Shown here: positions 18,838 to 27,602 of the stretch, piece after piece
Numbering within the stretch: the first letter of the stretch is position 1
Layout of the letters: every line of letters begins with the position of its first letter
Source of the DNA: Candidatus Gastranaerophilales bacterium
GTDB taxonomy: Bacteria > Cyanobacteriota > Vampirovibrionia > Gastranaerophilales > Gastranaerophilaceae
Reading direction: 5' to 3'
Assembly (NCBI GenBank): GCA_947624685.1
Contig: CANQLJ010000004.1
Location: 1 to 64,000 of the forward strand
Length of the DNA: 64,000 nt
Program-made: the position numbers and the translations under genes
Notes under the pieces: model-generated
What the model saw: only the letters and a program-made list of their open reading frames with translations
Told to the model about the DNA's origin: nothing
Database searches by the model: none

Positions 18838-19488
18838 TTATCTTACAAAATTTGTAAACACGGCATCTTCTTGAATTGGCGGATTAACTCCCGTTTCTTT
18901 TCCTAATTTTATTAATTTTAAGAAATATGCCATATTTTTTGCCACATAGCGCAAATTTTGCATACCTTCAAGGTCATTATTTACTTGCCCCGGCGTTTGT
19001 CCATAGACATTATTCCAATATCTTCCCGAAATTATGGGCATTTGAGCGATTGTAAAAAATTTATTTATTTGATCTAACGTAGCGCTTGTCCCTGCTCTTC
19101 GAGCAACTGCAACGGCACAAGCGGGCTTCAATGTATATGGGTTTTTGCCGCTTCTCCAGCCCGAATAGAAGGCTCTACCTAAAAATGAAGTAACCGCGCC
19201 CGTTGCTCCCGCGTAATGAACCGGAGTGCCCACAACAAGAGCATCCGATTCAATCATTTTTTGAACAAAATTATTTACCCCATCATCATCAAACACGCAT
19301 TTTTTAAGCTTTTCACACCCTCCGCAGGAAATGCAAGAGACGACGGGTTTTACTCCCACATGGACAATTTCGGATTCGATATTATCATCTTCAAACACTT
19401 TTTGCATTTCACAAAGCGCAAGATAAGTGTTTCCGTGCTCATGGGGCGAACCATTCAACATTAATACTTTCATTTCAAAAACCTCCAA
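18838..19488 (-). CDS. NADPH-dependent FMN reductase / flavodoxin-like NAD(P)H oxidoreductase
   Basis: VLMLNGSPHEHGNTYLAL, CISCGGCEKLKKCVFDDDGVN, DALVVGTPVHYAGATG. Confidence 0.85.
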   Translation of the reverse strand: MEVFEMKVLMLNGSPHEHGNTYLALCEMQKVFEDDNIESEIVHVGVKPVVSCISCGGCEKLKKCVFDDDGVNNFVQKMIESDALVVGTPVHYAGATGAVTSFLGRAFYSGWRSGKNPYTLKPACAVAVARRAGTSATLDQINKFFTIAQMPIISGRYWNNVYGQTPGQVNNDLEGMQNLRYVAKNMAYFLKLIKLGKETGVNPPIQEDAVFTNFVR

Positions 19489-19639
19489 TAAAATAATTCA
19501 TTTCATTATCATATTTTTATCATTTTTTTGGAGATTTTTCAAATAGTCTTATTCAATTAATTATATTTTTTATCTGTATAAATTTAAAATTGCCCCGAAA
19601 AAACATTAACAAAATTTAAATTTATAATATAATTTTTAT

Positions 19640-20920
19640 ATGATTGAAAGATATTCGTTGTTGCCCATGGCTCAAATTTGGGACTTGGAAAAAAAATTTT
19701 CATACTATCTTGAAGTTGAACTTGCAGTAATTAAAGCGCAAGTCGAGCTTGGAAATTTTGATTATGAAATTTATGAAAACATCAAAAAAACTGCAAAATT
19801 TGATATTAAAAGAATTGATGAGATAGAAAAAGTCGTTCGCCACGATGTAATTGCGTTTTTGCAAAACGTTAATGAAAATGTCGATAAAAAATATAACGTC
19901 TATATCCATAAGGGTCTAACAAGCTCCGATATAATAGACACCGCCTTCGCCCTTCAAATAAAAGACGCTTCAAGAATAATTAACGAGGATTTAGATAAAT
20001 TAATCGCTCTTGTTAAAAAGAAAGCTTTTGAATATAAAAATGTTCCCTGTCTCGGGCGAAGCCACGGCATGGGAGCGGAAGTCGTCACTTTCGGGTTTAA
20101 ATTATTAAATCTTTTGGATATGTTAGTGCGATCAAAAGACAGATTTAATTATGCCTTAAACGATGTTTTGGTGGGGCAAATATCAGGCCCTTGCGGAACG
20201 TATTCTAATATTGATATTGAAGTTGAAAAAAAGACCTGTGAAATTTTAGGATTGAAACCGGCCAAAATCTCGACTCAAATAATTTCAAGAGACAGGCATG
20301 CCTGTTTTATTCAAGCGTTGAGCCTGATAGCAAGCGTTATAGAAAATTTTAGCGTTGAAATAAGGCACCTTTCCCGTTTTGAAGTGGCTGAAGTTGAAGA
20401 AGGATTTCAAAAAGGTCAAAAAGGCTCTTCTGCCATGCCGCATAAAAAAAACCCAATCTCAAGCGAAAACCTTTCAGGCCTCGCTCGAATCATAAGAAGC
20501 AACACTATTGCTGCCTTAGAAGATATTACCTTGTGGCATGAAAGAGATATATCTCATTCTTCTGTTGAAAGGGTAATTTTTCCCGATAGCACCATATTAA
20601 TCGATTATATGCTCAATCGCTTTTATAATGTAATTGAAAACCTCGTTATAAAAAAAGAAAATATGGCGCTGAACCTTAATAAATACGGAAAAATCATCTA
20701 TTCTCAAAGCTGTCTTTTAAAATTAATCGATAAAGGCTTAACTCGCGAGGCCGCTTACGAAATAGTTCAAAAAGAAGCGCTTGACGCTTTTTCAAACCCC
20801 AAAACGGGCGATTTTGAAAAAAATATGGAAAAACATCTTTCAAATGAAGAATTAAGAGATTGCTTTAATCAGGAAAAATATTTAAGAAATATTGATAAGA
20901 TTTTTGAGCGCTTTAAGTAA
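19640..20920 (+). CDS. purB: Adenylosuccinate lyase
   Basis: HKGLTSSDIIDTA, GRSHGMGAE, EEGFQKGQKGSSAMPHKKNPISSENLSGLAR. Confidence 0.95.
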   Translation: MIERYSLLPMAQIWDLEKKFSYYLEVELAVIKAQVELGNFDYEIYENIKKTAKFDIKRIDEIEKVVRHDVIAFLQNVNENVDKKYNVYIHKGLTSSDIIDTAFALQIKDASRIINEDLDKLIALVKKKAFEYKNVPCLGRSHGMGAEVVTFGFKLLNLLDMLVRSKDRFNYALNDVLVGQISGPCGTYSNIDIEVEKKTCEILGLKPAKISTQIISRDRHACFIQALSLIASVIENFSVEIRHLSRFEVAEVEEGFQKGQKGSSAMPHKKNPISSENLSGLARIIRSNTIAALEDITLWHERDISHSSVERVIFPDSTILIDYMLNRFYNVIENLVIKKENMALNLNKYGKIIYSQSCLLKLIDKGLTREAAYEIVQKEALDAFSNPKTGDFEKNMEKHLSNEELRDCFNQEKYLRNIDKIFERFK

Positions 20921-20923
20921 TTT

Positions 20924-22168
20924 TTAAGCGTAACTTTCAATTAATGCTTTAATATTATTATCATCAATACTTAAAATCATATTTTTATCAAGCATATTTT
21001 TCTTATTAAGAAGAGATAATACGGATGCAATTTTCGCGCAATTTGTGTAATTTTTGTTATCAAGGTTTATTTTAAATTTTTGAATTAAAATATCGCTATA
21101 ATCAAGCTTTAATTCTTTAATCACTTCAAGCGCCAGATTAAATCTTTGCTCCTCATAGTGTTCAATTGTATCTAATTCATCTTTTAAATTATCAAAATCA
21201 AGCTTTAGCGAATTTAGGTAATTTGAAATGTTTCTAACCTCGTTTTTTGTGTTTCTGTCAAGGTCAAAAGTATAAATATCGTTTTTGTTAAATTCATCAA
21301 ATTTTGTTTTTGCTAAAAACAGGATATTTTTTGAATATTGATTATTAAAATTTGAAAGATATTTTAAAATTCCATAAACATCCCAATAATATACGCTTTC
21401 AAGGGAAATGTTTTCCGGGTAATTTTCAATTATTGTTTGAACAAATAAACAAATCTCATCCTCGCTCTCATCATTATTTAGAATTTTTGAAATATAAGAA
21501 AAATCATATAAATCTAAGATATTTGATATGATATTTGCGCTAAAAGGGCTTTTAAAGGCATTTTGAATAACGAATTTAATATTATCATCATTTTTAAAAT
21601 CTTCTTCATTTTTATAATTAATTATAAAATTATAAGCTTTCAATTTTTCAAATTCATCATTGGAATTTTTTATTAAATCTTTAAAATAATCTAAGACTTC
21701 GCTATTTTTAAAAGCGCACAATGCCATCGCGCAATTGCCTCTTAAGGGTTCAAAATCGGTCGTTTTTGCTTCGTTAATTAAATAATCAAGCGCGAGCGGG
21801 TCATTTATGAAATAAAAATATTTTGCGCAATAGGCTTTTTGGTCGTTTCCGCCTTTTTCAAAAAGCTCGAGGATTCTATCTGTTAAATCGTCATCAGCAA
21901 ATTTCAGCCAGGATTTAACTATAATATCTTCAAAATCTTCGCAATATATTTTTGAAAATTCAAAAATTAAATCTAAATCATTAATGTTAATTATCTTTAC
22001 AAAATCATTTATAATTCTTTGTTTAATATTTGGGAAAATAAAATCGCAATTTTTAACCAAAAGCTTGAATTGCTCTATATTTTTAGATTTTATTAAATTC
22101 GCTATTGTATTTTTTGATACATTAATATCTTTTGAAATAAGATTTTTGATGAAATTTTCGCTTTGCAT
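20924..22168 (-). CDS. HEAT-like helical repeat protein
   Basis: 414 aa, helical; TTDFEPLRGNCAMALCAFKNSEVLDYFKDLIKNSNDEFEKLKAYNFI resembles HEAT repeats. Confidence 0.5.
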   Translation of the reverse strand: MQSENFIKNLISKDINVSKNTIANLIKSKNIEQFKLLVKNCDFIFPNIKQRIINDFVKIININDLDLIFEFSKIYCEDFEDIIVKSWLKFADDDLTDRILELFEKGGNDQKAYCAKYFYFINDPLALDYLINEAKTTDFEPLRGNCAMALCAFKNSEVLDYFKDLIKNSNDEFEKLKAYNFIINYKNEEDFKNDDNIKFVIQNAFKSPFSANIISNILDLYDFSYISKILNNDESEDEICLFVQTIIENYPENISLESVYYWDVYGILKYLSNFNNQYSKNILFLAKTKFDEFNKNDIYTFDLDRNTKNEVRNISNYLNSLKLDFDNLKDELDTIEHYEEQRFNLALEVIKELKLDYSDILIQKFKINLDNKNYTNCAKIASVLSLLNKKNMLDKNMILSIDDNNIKALIESYA

Positions 22169-22178
22169 AATTTAATTA

Positions 22179-22207
22179 TTACATAATATCCATTTCTTGT
22201 GTATAAT
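22179..22207 (+). promoter_or_regulatory. Sigma70-like promoter of the pyrH operon
   Basis: TTACAT - 17 bp - TATAAT upstream of pyrH. Confidence 0.55.
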
Positions 22208-22244
22208 GAATCTATATTATATTTGTTTTTAAAAAAGGTGTTAT

Positions 22245-22964
22245 ATGCAAAATTTAAAATATAAAAAAATTCTTCTTAAAATCTCGGGAGAAGCTCTTTT
22301 GGGTACTCAACAATTCGGAATTGACCCAAATCCCGTTCATAACATTTGTACGGAAATTAAAAAAGCCTATGACCTCGGGGTTCAAATCGCCCTTGTTGTG
22401 GGCGGGGGAAATATCTTTAGAGGTGTCAAAAATTCTTCCAAACTTGGGATGGACCAAGCCTCAGGAGATTATGTAGGAATGCTTGCTACCGTAATGAACG
22501 CTATTGCACTTCAAAGCGAATTAAGAAAAATCGGCGTCGAATGTCGAGTGCAAAGTGCAATTGATATTGAAAAAATTGCCGAACCTTATATAAGATTTAA
22601 AGCTATAAGACACCTTGAAAAAAACAGAGTCGTGATTTTTGCAGCCGGTACAGGTAATCCCTTCTTTACGACTGATACCGCAGCAGCCCTAAGAGCCGCT
22701 GAAATCGGAGCGGACGTTATGCTTATGGCAAAAAACGGGGTGGATGGGATATACAGCTGCGACCCCAAGATAAATACAAATGCGAAAAAATATGATAGAA
22801 TAACTTATGATGATATTATCGTAAACGGCTTAAAGGTCATGGATTTAACCTCATGTGCTTTATGCAAACAAAATTCAATTCCTATATGCGTTTTTGATTT
22901 TAATTTAAAAGATAGCATAATAAAAATTCTAAACGGCGAAAATATAGGAACAATCGTTGAATAG
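22245..22964 (+). CDS. pyrH: UMP kinase
   Basis: [70 protein letters not shown]. Confidence 0.97.
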   Translation: MQNLKYKKILLKISGEALLGTQQFGIDPNPVHNICTEIKKAYDLGVQIALVVGGGNIFRGVKNSSKLGMDQASGDYVGMLATVMNAIALQSELRKIGVECRVQSAIDIEKIAEPYIRFKAIRHLEKNRVVIFAAGTGNPFFTTDTAAALRAAEIGADVMLMAKNGVDGIYSCDPKINTNAKKYDRITYDDIIVNGLKVMDLTSCALCKQNSIPICVFDFNLKDSIIKILNGENIGTIVE

Positions 22965-22996
22965 TATAGTTTTTATAAAATATTTAGGAGAGAAAA

Positions 22997-23557
22997 ATGT
23001 CAATTGATGAAATTAAAAAACAAGCTCAAGAAAAAATGGATAAATGCATAAATCAATTAAAAAAAGATTTATCAACAGTGAGAACCGGAAGAGCTAACCC
23101 TCTTATTTTAGATAAAGTTTTGGTTGATTATTATGGAGCTCCAACAGGTTTAAGACAGCTTGCGCAGGTGAGCGTATCGGAAGGTACGACGCTTGTTATC
23201 GCTCCTTTTGATAAAGGAATAATTAAAGAAATTGAAAAAGCAATCGTAAAAGCCGAAATTGGAATCACTCCAAACTCCGATGGCATCGTGGTTCGTCTTG
23301 CTTTTCCTCCTTTGACGCAAGATAGAAGAAAAGAAATCGCTAAACAAGTTAAAGCAATGGGCGAAGAATCTAAAGTTGCAATAAGAAACGTCAGGAGAGA
23401 CGCAACAGATGCCGTAAAAAAACTTGAAAAATCACTGAATCTTCCCGAAGATACAATTAAAGACGGGGTTGATCAAGTTCAAAAAGTTACCGATAAATTT
23501 GTCAAAATCGTGGATGAAACAATAAGCGCAAAAGAAAAAGAAGTTATGGAGATATAA
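22997..23557 (+). CDS. frr: Ribosome recycling factor
   Basis: STVRTGRANPLILDKVLVDYYGAPTGLRQLAQVSV...VRLAFPPLTQDRRKEIAKQVK. Confidence 0.97.
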   Translation: MSIDEIKKQAQEKMDKCINQLKKDLSTVRTGRANPLILDKVLVDYYGAPTGLRQLAQVSVSEGTTLVIAPFDKGIIKEIEKAIVKAEIGITPNSDGIVVRLAFPPLTQDRRKEIAKQVKAMGEESKVAIRNVRRDATDAVKKLEKSLNLPEDTIKDGVDQVQKVTDKFVKIVDETISAKEKEVMEI

Positions 23558-23559
23558 AT

Positions 23560-24498
23560 TTGGAATCTTTTGACGAAAAATCAAACAGTGAAGAAAAAAA
23601 TGTGAAAAAAAATAAATTGCTTAGGGTTATAACAGGCATAATCACTTCGGTTATTGCCCTAAGTGCAATTGTTTTGGGTTCAATTCCTTTGTTTGTTTTG
23701 GTTTTGGTAATAATTATTCTATGCTGCAAGGAATATGTCAAAATCCTAAATCACAAAGGTTTTCACCCGAGCTTAACCATCATGCTTTTTGCAAGCATCG
23801 TTTTTACGACTTTGACTTTTCTTCATCGGTTTGATTTAGTCCCCTCCATGCTCACTTTAACGATTATGGCATCGTTTTTATCCGTCTTATTTAAAGGCAG
23901 ACAGCCTTATATAGTCAACGTCGCAACGACGATTTTAGGCGCTCTTTATTGCGTTTGGCTTCCGTGTCACATTCTTTTAATCAGGCAAATCGGCCAAAAT
24001 AACGTCGGGGCATTCAAATTTGTCATCTCAAACGGCTTATGGCTATTGTTGTTTGTGTTTATAGCGGTTGCAATAACGGATATTGGCGCATATTATTTTG
24101 GAGTAAATTTTGGAAAACACAAGCTTGCCGAAGTCATTAGCCCCAAAAAAACAATCGAAGGAGCTTTAGGGGGCGGAATTTGCGCAATTTTGATTTCTGT
24201 TTTGGGAATTTTTTATACTGATTTAAATTTATTGGAAGCAATTTTCGGGGGTTTAATTATAACATTATCAGCCCAGCTTGGAGATTTATCCGAATCTTTA
24301 ATTAAAAGAGATGCCGGAGTTAAAGATTCAAGCAACATCTTGCCCGGTCATGGCGGCATGCTCGATAGGTTTGACGGATATATCTTTGCAATTCCCGTTG
24401 CATATTATTATTTCATGCACTTCACTTTCACCTACGGGCAAAATGTTTTCATAGAATTTTTTAAATATTTTCGCGGGTTTTTAAATGTATATTTCTGA
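23560..24498 (+). CDS. cdsA: Phosphatidate cytidylyltransferase (TTG start)
   Basis: DIGAYYFGVNFGKHKLAEVISPKKTIEGALGGG, QLGDLSESLIKRDAGVKDSSNILPGHGGMLDRFDG. Confidence 0.95.
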   Translation: MESFDEKSNSEEKNVKKNKLLRVITGIITSVIALSAIVLGSIPLFVLVLVIIILCCKEYVKILNHKGFHPSLTIMLFASIVFTTLTFLHRFDLVPSMLTLTIMASFLSVLFKGRQPYIVNVATTILGALYCVWLPCHILLIRQIGQNNVGAFKFVISNGLWLLLFVFIAVAITDIGAYYFGVNFGKHKLAEVISPKKTIEGALGGGICAILISVLGIFYTDLNLLEAIFGGLIITLSAQLGDLSESLIKRDAGVKDSSNILPGHGGMLDRFDGYIFAIPVAYYYFMHFTFTYGQNVFIEFFKYFRGFLNVYF

Positions 24499-25225
24499 TA
24501 ATTATGAACAAAAGCTAACAGATTTTCAAAAAAAATATGACCTTGATTTTAAAAACATTGACCTTTTAAAACAAGCCTTCGTCCATTCTTCATACACTTA
24601 TGAAAATTCGCTTGATATTATTGAATCTTATGAAAGGTTGGAGTTTTTTGGAGATGCCGTTTTGAAGCTCGTTGTGAGCGATTTTTTGTATAATTCGTTT
24701 GATTATCAGGAAGGCGAATTATCTAAAATGCGCTCTATTATTGTATCAGACGATAATATATATAATTATGCGCTTCAATTAAATCTCGATGAATTGATAA
24801 TTTTGGGCAAAAACGAAAATAAACAGGGCGGAAAAAACAAAATCTCAATTCTTGCTTGCGCCTTCGAAGCGCTTTTGGGGGCGATATTTATTGAATATGG
24901 CGATTTTGGCTATAAAAAAATTAAAGAATTTATAAAAAATAATTTTTTGGATGACATCTTGTCTTTTGATAAAAAAATGGACACATTGAACCCAAAATCC
25001 ATTCTTCAAGAATATACTCAAAGCGTCAATCATAAGCTTCCCGAGTACATTTTGATTAAAGAAGAAGGCTTGGAACACGATAAAATATTTTATTATGACG
25101 TTAAATTTGAAAATAAAATCATCGGCTCGGGCTGCGCAAAAACAATCAAAAAAGCCCAAAGCGAAGCGGCATTTGACGCTATTAAAAAATTAAATTTAAT
25201 TAAGGAAGAAAACCAAGATGGATAA
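24485..25225 (+). CDS. rnc: Ribonuclease III
   Basis: YERLEFFGDAVLKLVVSDFLY, CAFEALLGAIFIEYG, C-terminal dsRBD. Confidence 0.95.
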   Translation: MYISDNYEQKLTDFQKKYDLDFKNIDLLKQAFVHSSYTYENSLDIIESYERLEFFGDAVLKLVVSDFLYNSFDYQEGELSKMRSIIVSDDNIYNYALQLNLDELIILGKNENKQGGKNKISILACAFEALLGAIFIEYGDFGYKKIKEFIKNNFLDDILSFDKKMDTLNPKSILQEYTQSVNHKLPEYILIKEEGLEHDKIFYYDVKFENKIIGSGCAKTIKKAQSEAAFDAIKKLNLIKEENQDG

Positions 25226-25868
25226 CATTAATTCATATCCAATTATTTCGCCATCCATACTCTCGGCGGATTTTGCATGCTTGAAAGATGAAATCAAGCG
25301 CGTTGAACCTTATGTTCCTTGGATTCATATTGATGTAATGGATGGGCATTTTGTCCCAAACATCACTATCGGCGCTCCTGTTGTTAAATCAATTCGAAAA
25401 GTGACGGATTTATTTTTGGATGTTCATTTGATGATTGAAGACCCCGGGTTTTATGTTGATTCTTTTATTGACGCGGGAAGCGATCTTATAACATTTCATT
25501 TTGAAGCGGCAAAAGAAAAAACTCTTGAAATTATAAAAAAAATTAAATCAAAAAACATCAAAGCAGGCCTTTCAATTAAGCCAAAGACAGATGAAAAAGA
25601 AATTATAAAATACCTCGATTTTCTTGATATGGTTTTGATAATGACCGTTGAACCGGGCTTTGGCGGACAAAAGTTTATGGAAGATTGTGCTAAAAAAATC
25701 AAAACTATAAGAGAATTTTCTAAAGATATTTTAATTCAAGTCGACGGCGGAATTAACGATAAAACCGCAAAAACATGCCTAAATTTGGGCGCAAATTGCC
25801 TTGTGAGCGGAAATTATATCTATAAATCCCCCGACATAAAATCCGCTATCCTTAGCCTCAAAAATTAA
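25218..25868 (+). CDS. rpe: Ribulose-phosphate 3-epimerase
   Basis: PSILSADFACL, HIDVMDGHFVPNITIGAPVVKSIR, MTVEPGFGGQKFM, QVDGGI. Confidence 0.96.
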   Translation: MDNINSYPIISPSILSADFACLKDEIKRVEPYVPWIHIDVMDGHFVPNITIGAPVVKSIRKVTDLFLDVHLMIEDPGFYVDSFIDAGSDLITFHFEAAKEKTLEIIKKIKSKNIKAGLSIKPKTDEKEIIKYLDFLDMVLIMTVEPGFGGQKFMEDCAKKIKTIREFSKDILIQVDGGINDKTAKTCLNLGANCLVSGNYIYKSPDIKSAILSLKN

Positions 25869-25886
25869 TTTTAAAAAGGAAAAATT

Positions 25887-26906
25887 ATGCCAAATGAAAT
25901 TTCAAAAATTTATAACGATATAGCGCAATTGCTTGAATTTGCCCGTTCAAAAGCTTATCACAGCGTTAATTCGATTATGGATGAAACGTATTGGAAAATC
26001 GGGCAAAGAATCGTTGAAGAAGAACAAGGCGGCACCTCAAGAGCACAATACGGAACAAAGCTAATCGAAAATTTATCAAGATATTTAACAGACACATTCG
26101 GCAAAGGCTTCTCTGAAGCGAATTTAAAGAACATGCGCCAATTTTATCTTTATTGTCCCGAATTCGACAGACAGTGTCTGGCGAATTTGTCTTGGTCAAA
26201 TATAGCAAGGATTATAAGGATTGATAACCCCGAAGAAAGAAATTATTATTTGAATGAAGCTTCTTCGCAAAATTGGTCTTATCGTCAGCTTGAGCGCAAT
26301 ATCAAAAGCGGATACTATCACAGGCTTCTATCAACCCAAAAAGCACTTGCGGATGAAATTGAAAAATGTCTGCCCGTCGTAATTGACCCTAAAGAATTCA
26401 TCAAAGACCCTTATGTATTAGAATTTCTTGATTTGCCCGAAAATATCGAAGGAAAAGAAAACGAGCTGGAATCAGCTTTAATTAGCAATTTACAAAAATT
26501 TTTGCTTGAACTTGGCAAAGGTTTTTCTTTTGTTGCCCGTCAATTTAGAATAAGCACCGAAACAGATCATTTTTATGCGGATTTGGTATTTTATAATTAT
26601 CTTCTTAAATGCTTTGTTGTGATTGATTTAAAAACAACAAAACTAACCCACGCTGACATTGGGCAGATGGATATGTACGTTAGGATGTTTGATGAACTCA
26701 AGCGAGGCGAAGGCGACAACCCGACAATAGGTATAATTCTATGCACCGACAAATCTGAGACAATGGTTAAATATTCGGTTCTAAAAGAAAGCAAACAAAT
26801 CTTTGCAAGCAAATATAAAACGATTCTGCCTTCTGAAGAAGAACTTGCCGATATGATTCAAAGGGAAAATATGAAATTATTATCCCAAAATCAATCTCAA
26901 AATTAA
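25887..26906 (+). CDS. YhcG-like PDDEXK nuclease domain protein (DUF1016 family)
   Basis: 339 aa; ARSKAYHSVNSIMDETYWKIGQRIVEEEQGG, GKGFSEANLKNMRQFY, FYADLVFYNYLLKCFVVIDLKTTKLTHADIGQMDMYV. Confidence 0.88.
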   Translation: MPNEISKIYNDIAQLLEFARSKAYHSVNSIMDETYWKIGQRIVEEEQGGTSRAQYGTKLIENLSRYLTDTFGKGFSEANLKNMRQFYLYCPEFDRQCLANLSWSNIARIIRIDNPEERNYYLNEASSQNWSYRQLERNIKSGYYHRLLSTQKALADEIEKCLPVVIDPKEFIKDPYVLEFLDLPENIEGKENELESALISNLQKFLLELGKGFSFVARQFRISTETDHFYADLVFYNYLLKCFVVIDLKTTKLTHADIGQMDMYVRMFDELKRGEGDNPTIGIILCTDKSETMVKYSVLKESKQIFASKYKTILPSEEELADMIQRENMKLLSQNQSQN

Positions 26907-26931
26907 CTCTTTACTTAATCTTTAAAATGAC

Positions 26932-27498
26932 CTAATCTAAATAAAACACCGTTACAACTTTGTGAGATTCTTCCGCAAATTCAACAGCTTTATGCAATGT
27001 ATTTGATGAATGCGACAAGAAACAGATTAATTGCTGACATTCCGAGATTATCTCGCGGTTGCAGATTCTGCTGGCATCGGCCAATGTCATCATGGCTCTG
27101 TCGGGGTGTTCGATGATATTCGGTACACCTATAAGCTGGTCTTGAACGTCAGAGGGTTGTTGACCTATTGTTTGAGGAAGAATAATTTGAAGTTTATCAG
27201 GATTAGCTTTGAGCGCGCCTCTAATAGCGGCAGCGTTTGTTCCTGATGAACCGCCTGATGTGATTATGGTATTACCTTGCATAACAAGGCTTGTAGTCAA
27301 TGTTTCTATAATTTGTTGATGAGTAATCGTAAGATTTCTTGAACCGATGATTGCGATTTTTTTGGCACTTTGTCTAATTGTTGCAAGCTCTTGCGCCAAC
27401 ACGTCAACATCGTCACCTTCTTTAACTTCTACTTTATCCATATCTTCAAGAGGAACCATAATCGAGGGCGGATTTTGTTTGTCGAAATTTTCTTCCAT
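26932..27498 (-). CDS. DprA/SLOG-like Rossmann-fold protein
   Basis: KKIAIIGSRNLTITHQQIIETLTTSLVMQGNTIITSGGSSGTNAAAIRGAL; short, lacks full-length DprA context. Confidence 0.65.
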   Translation of the reverse strand: MEENFDKQNPPSIMVPLEDMDKVEVKEGDDVDVLAQELATIRQSAKKIAIIGSRNLTITHQQIIETLTTSLVMQGNTIITSGGSSGTNAAAIRGALKANPDKLQIILPQTIGQQPSDVQDQLIGVPNIIEHPDRAMMTLADASRICNREIISECQQLICFLSHSSNTLHKAVEFAEESHKVVTVFYLD

Positions 27499-27602
27499 AT
27501 TTTTTATTTATTCCTTTAAAATTTTTCCTATATAATATTGAATATAATAATATCATATTTTATTATTTTTGAAAATACTTTTTGTGGGAGTTTTTAATCG
27601 TA

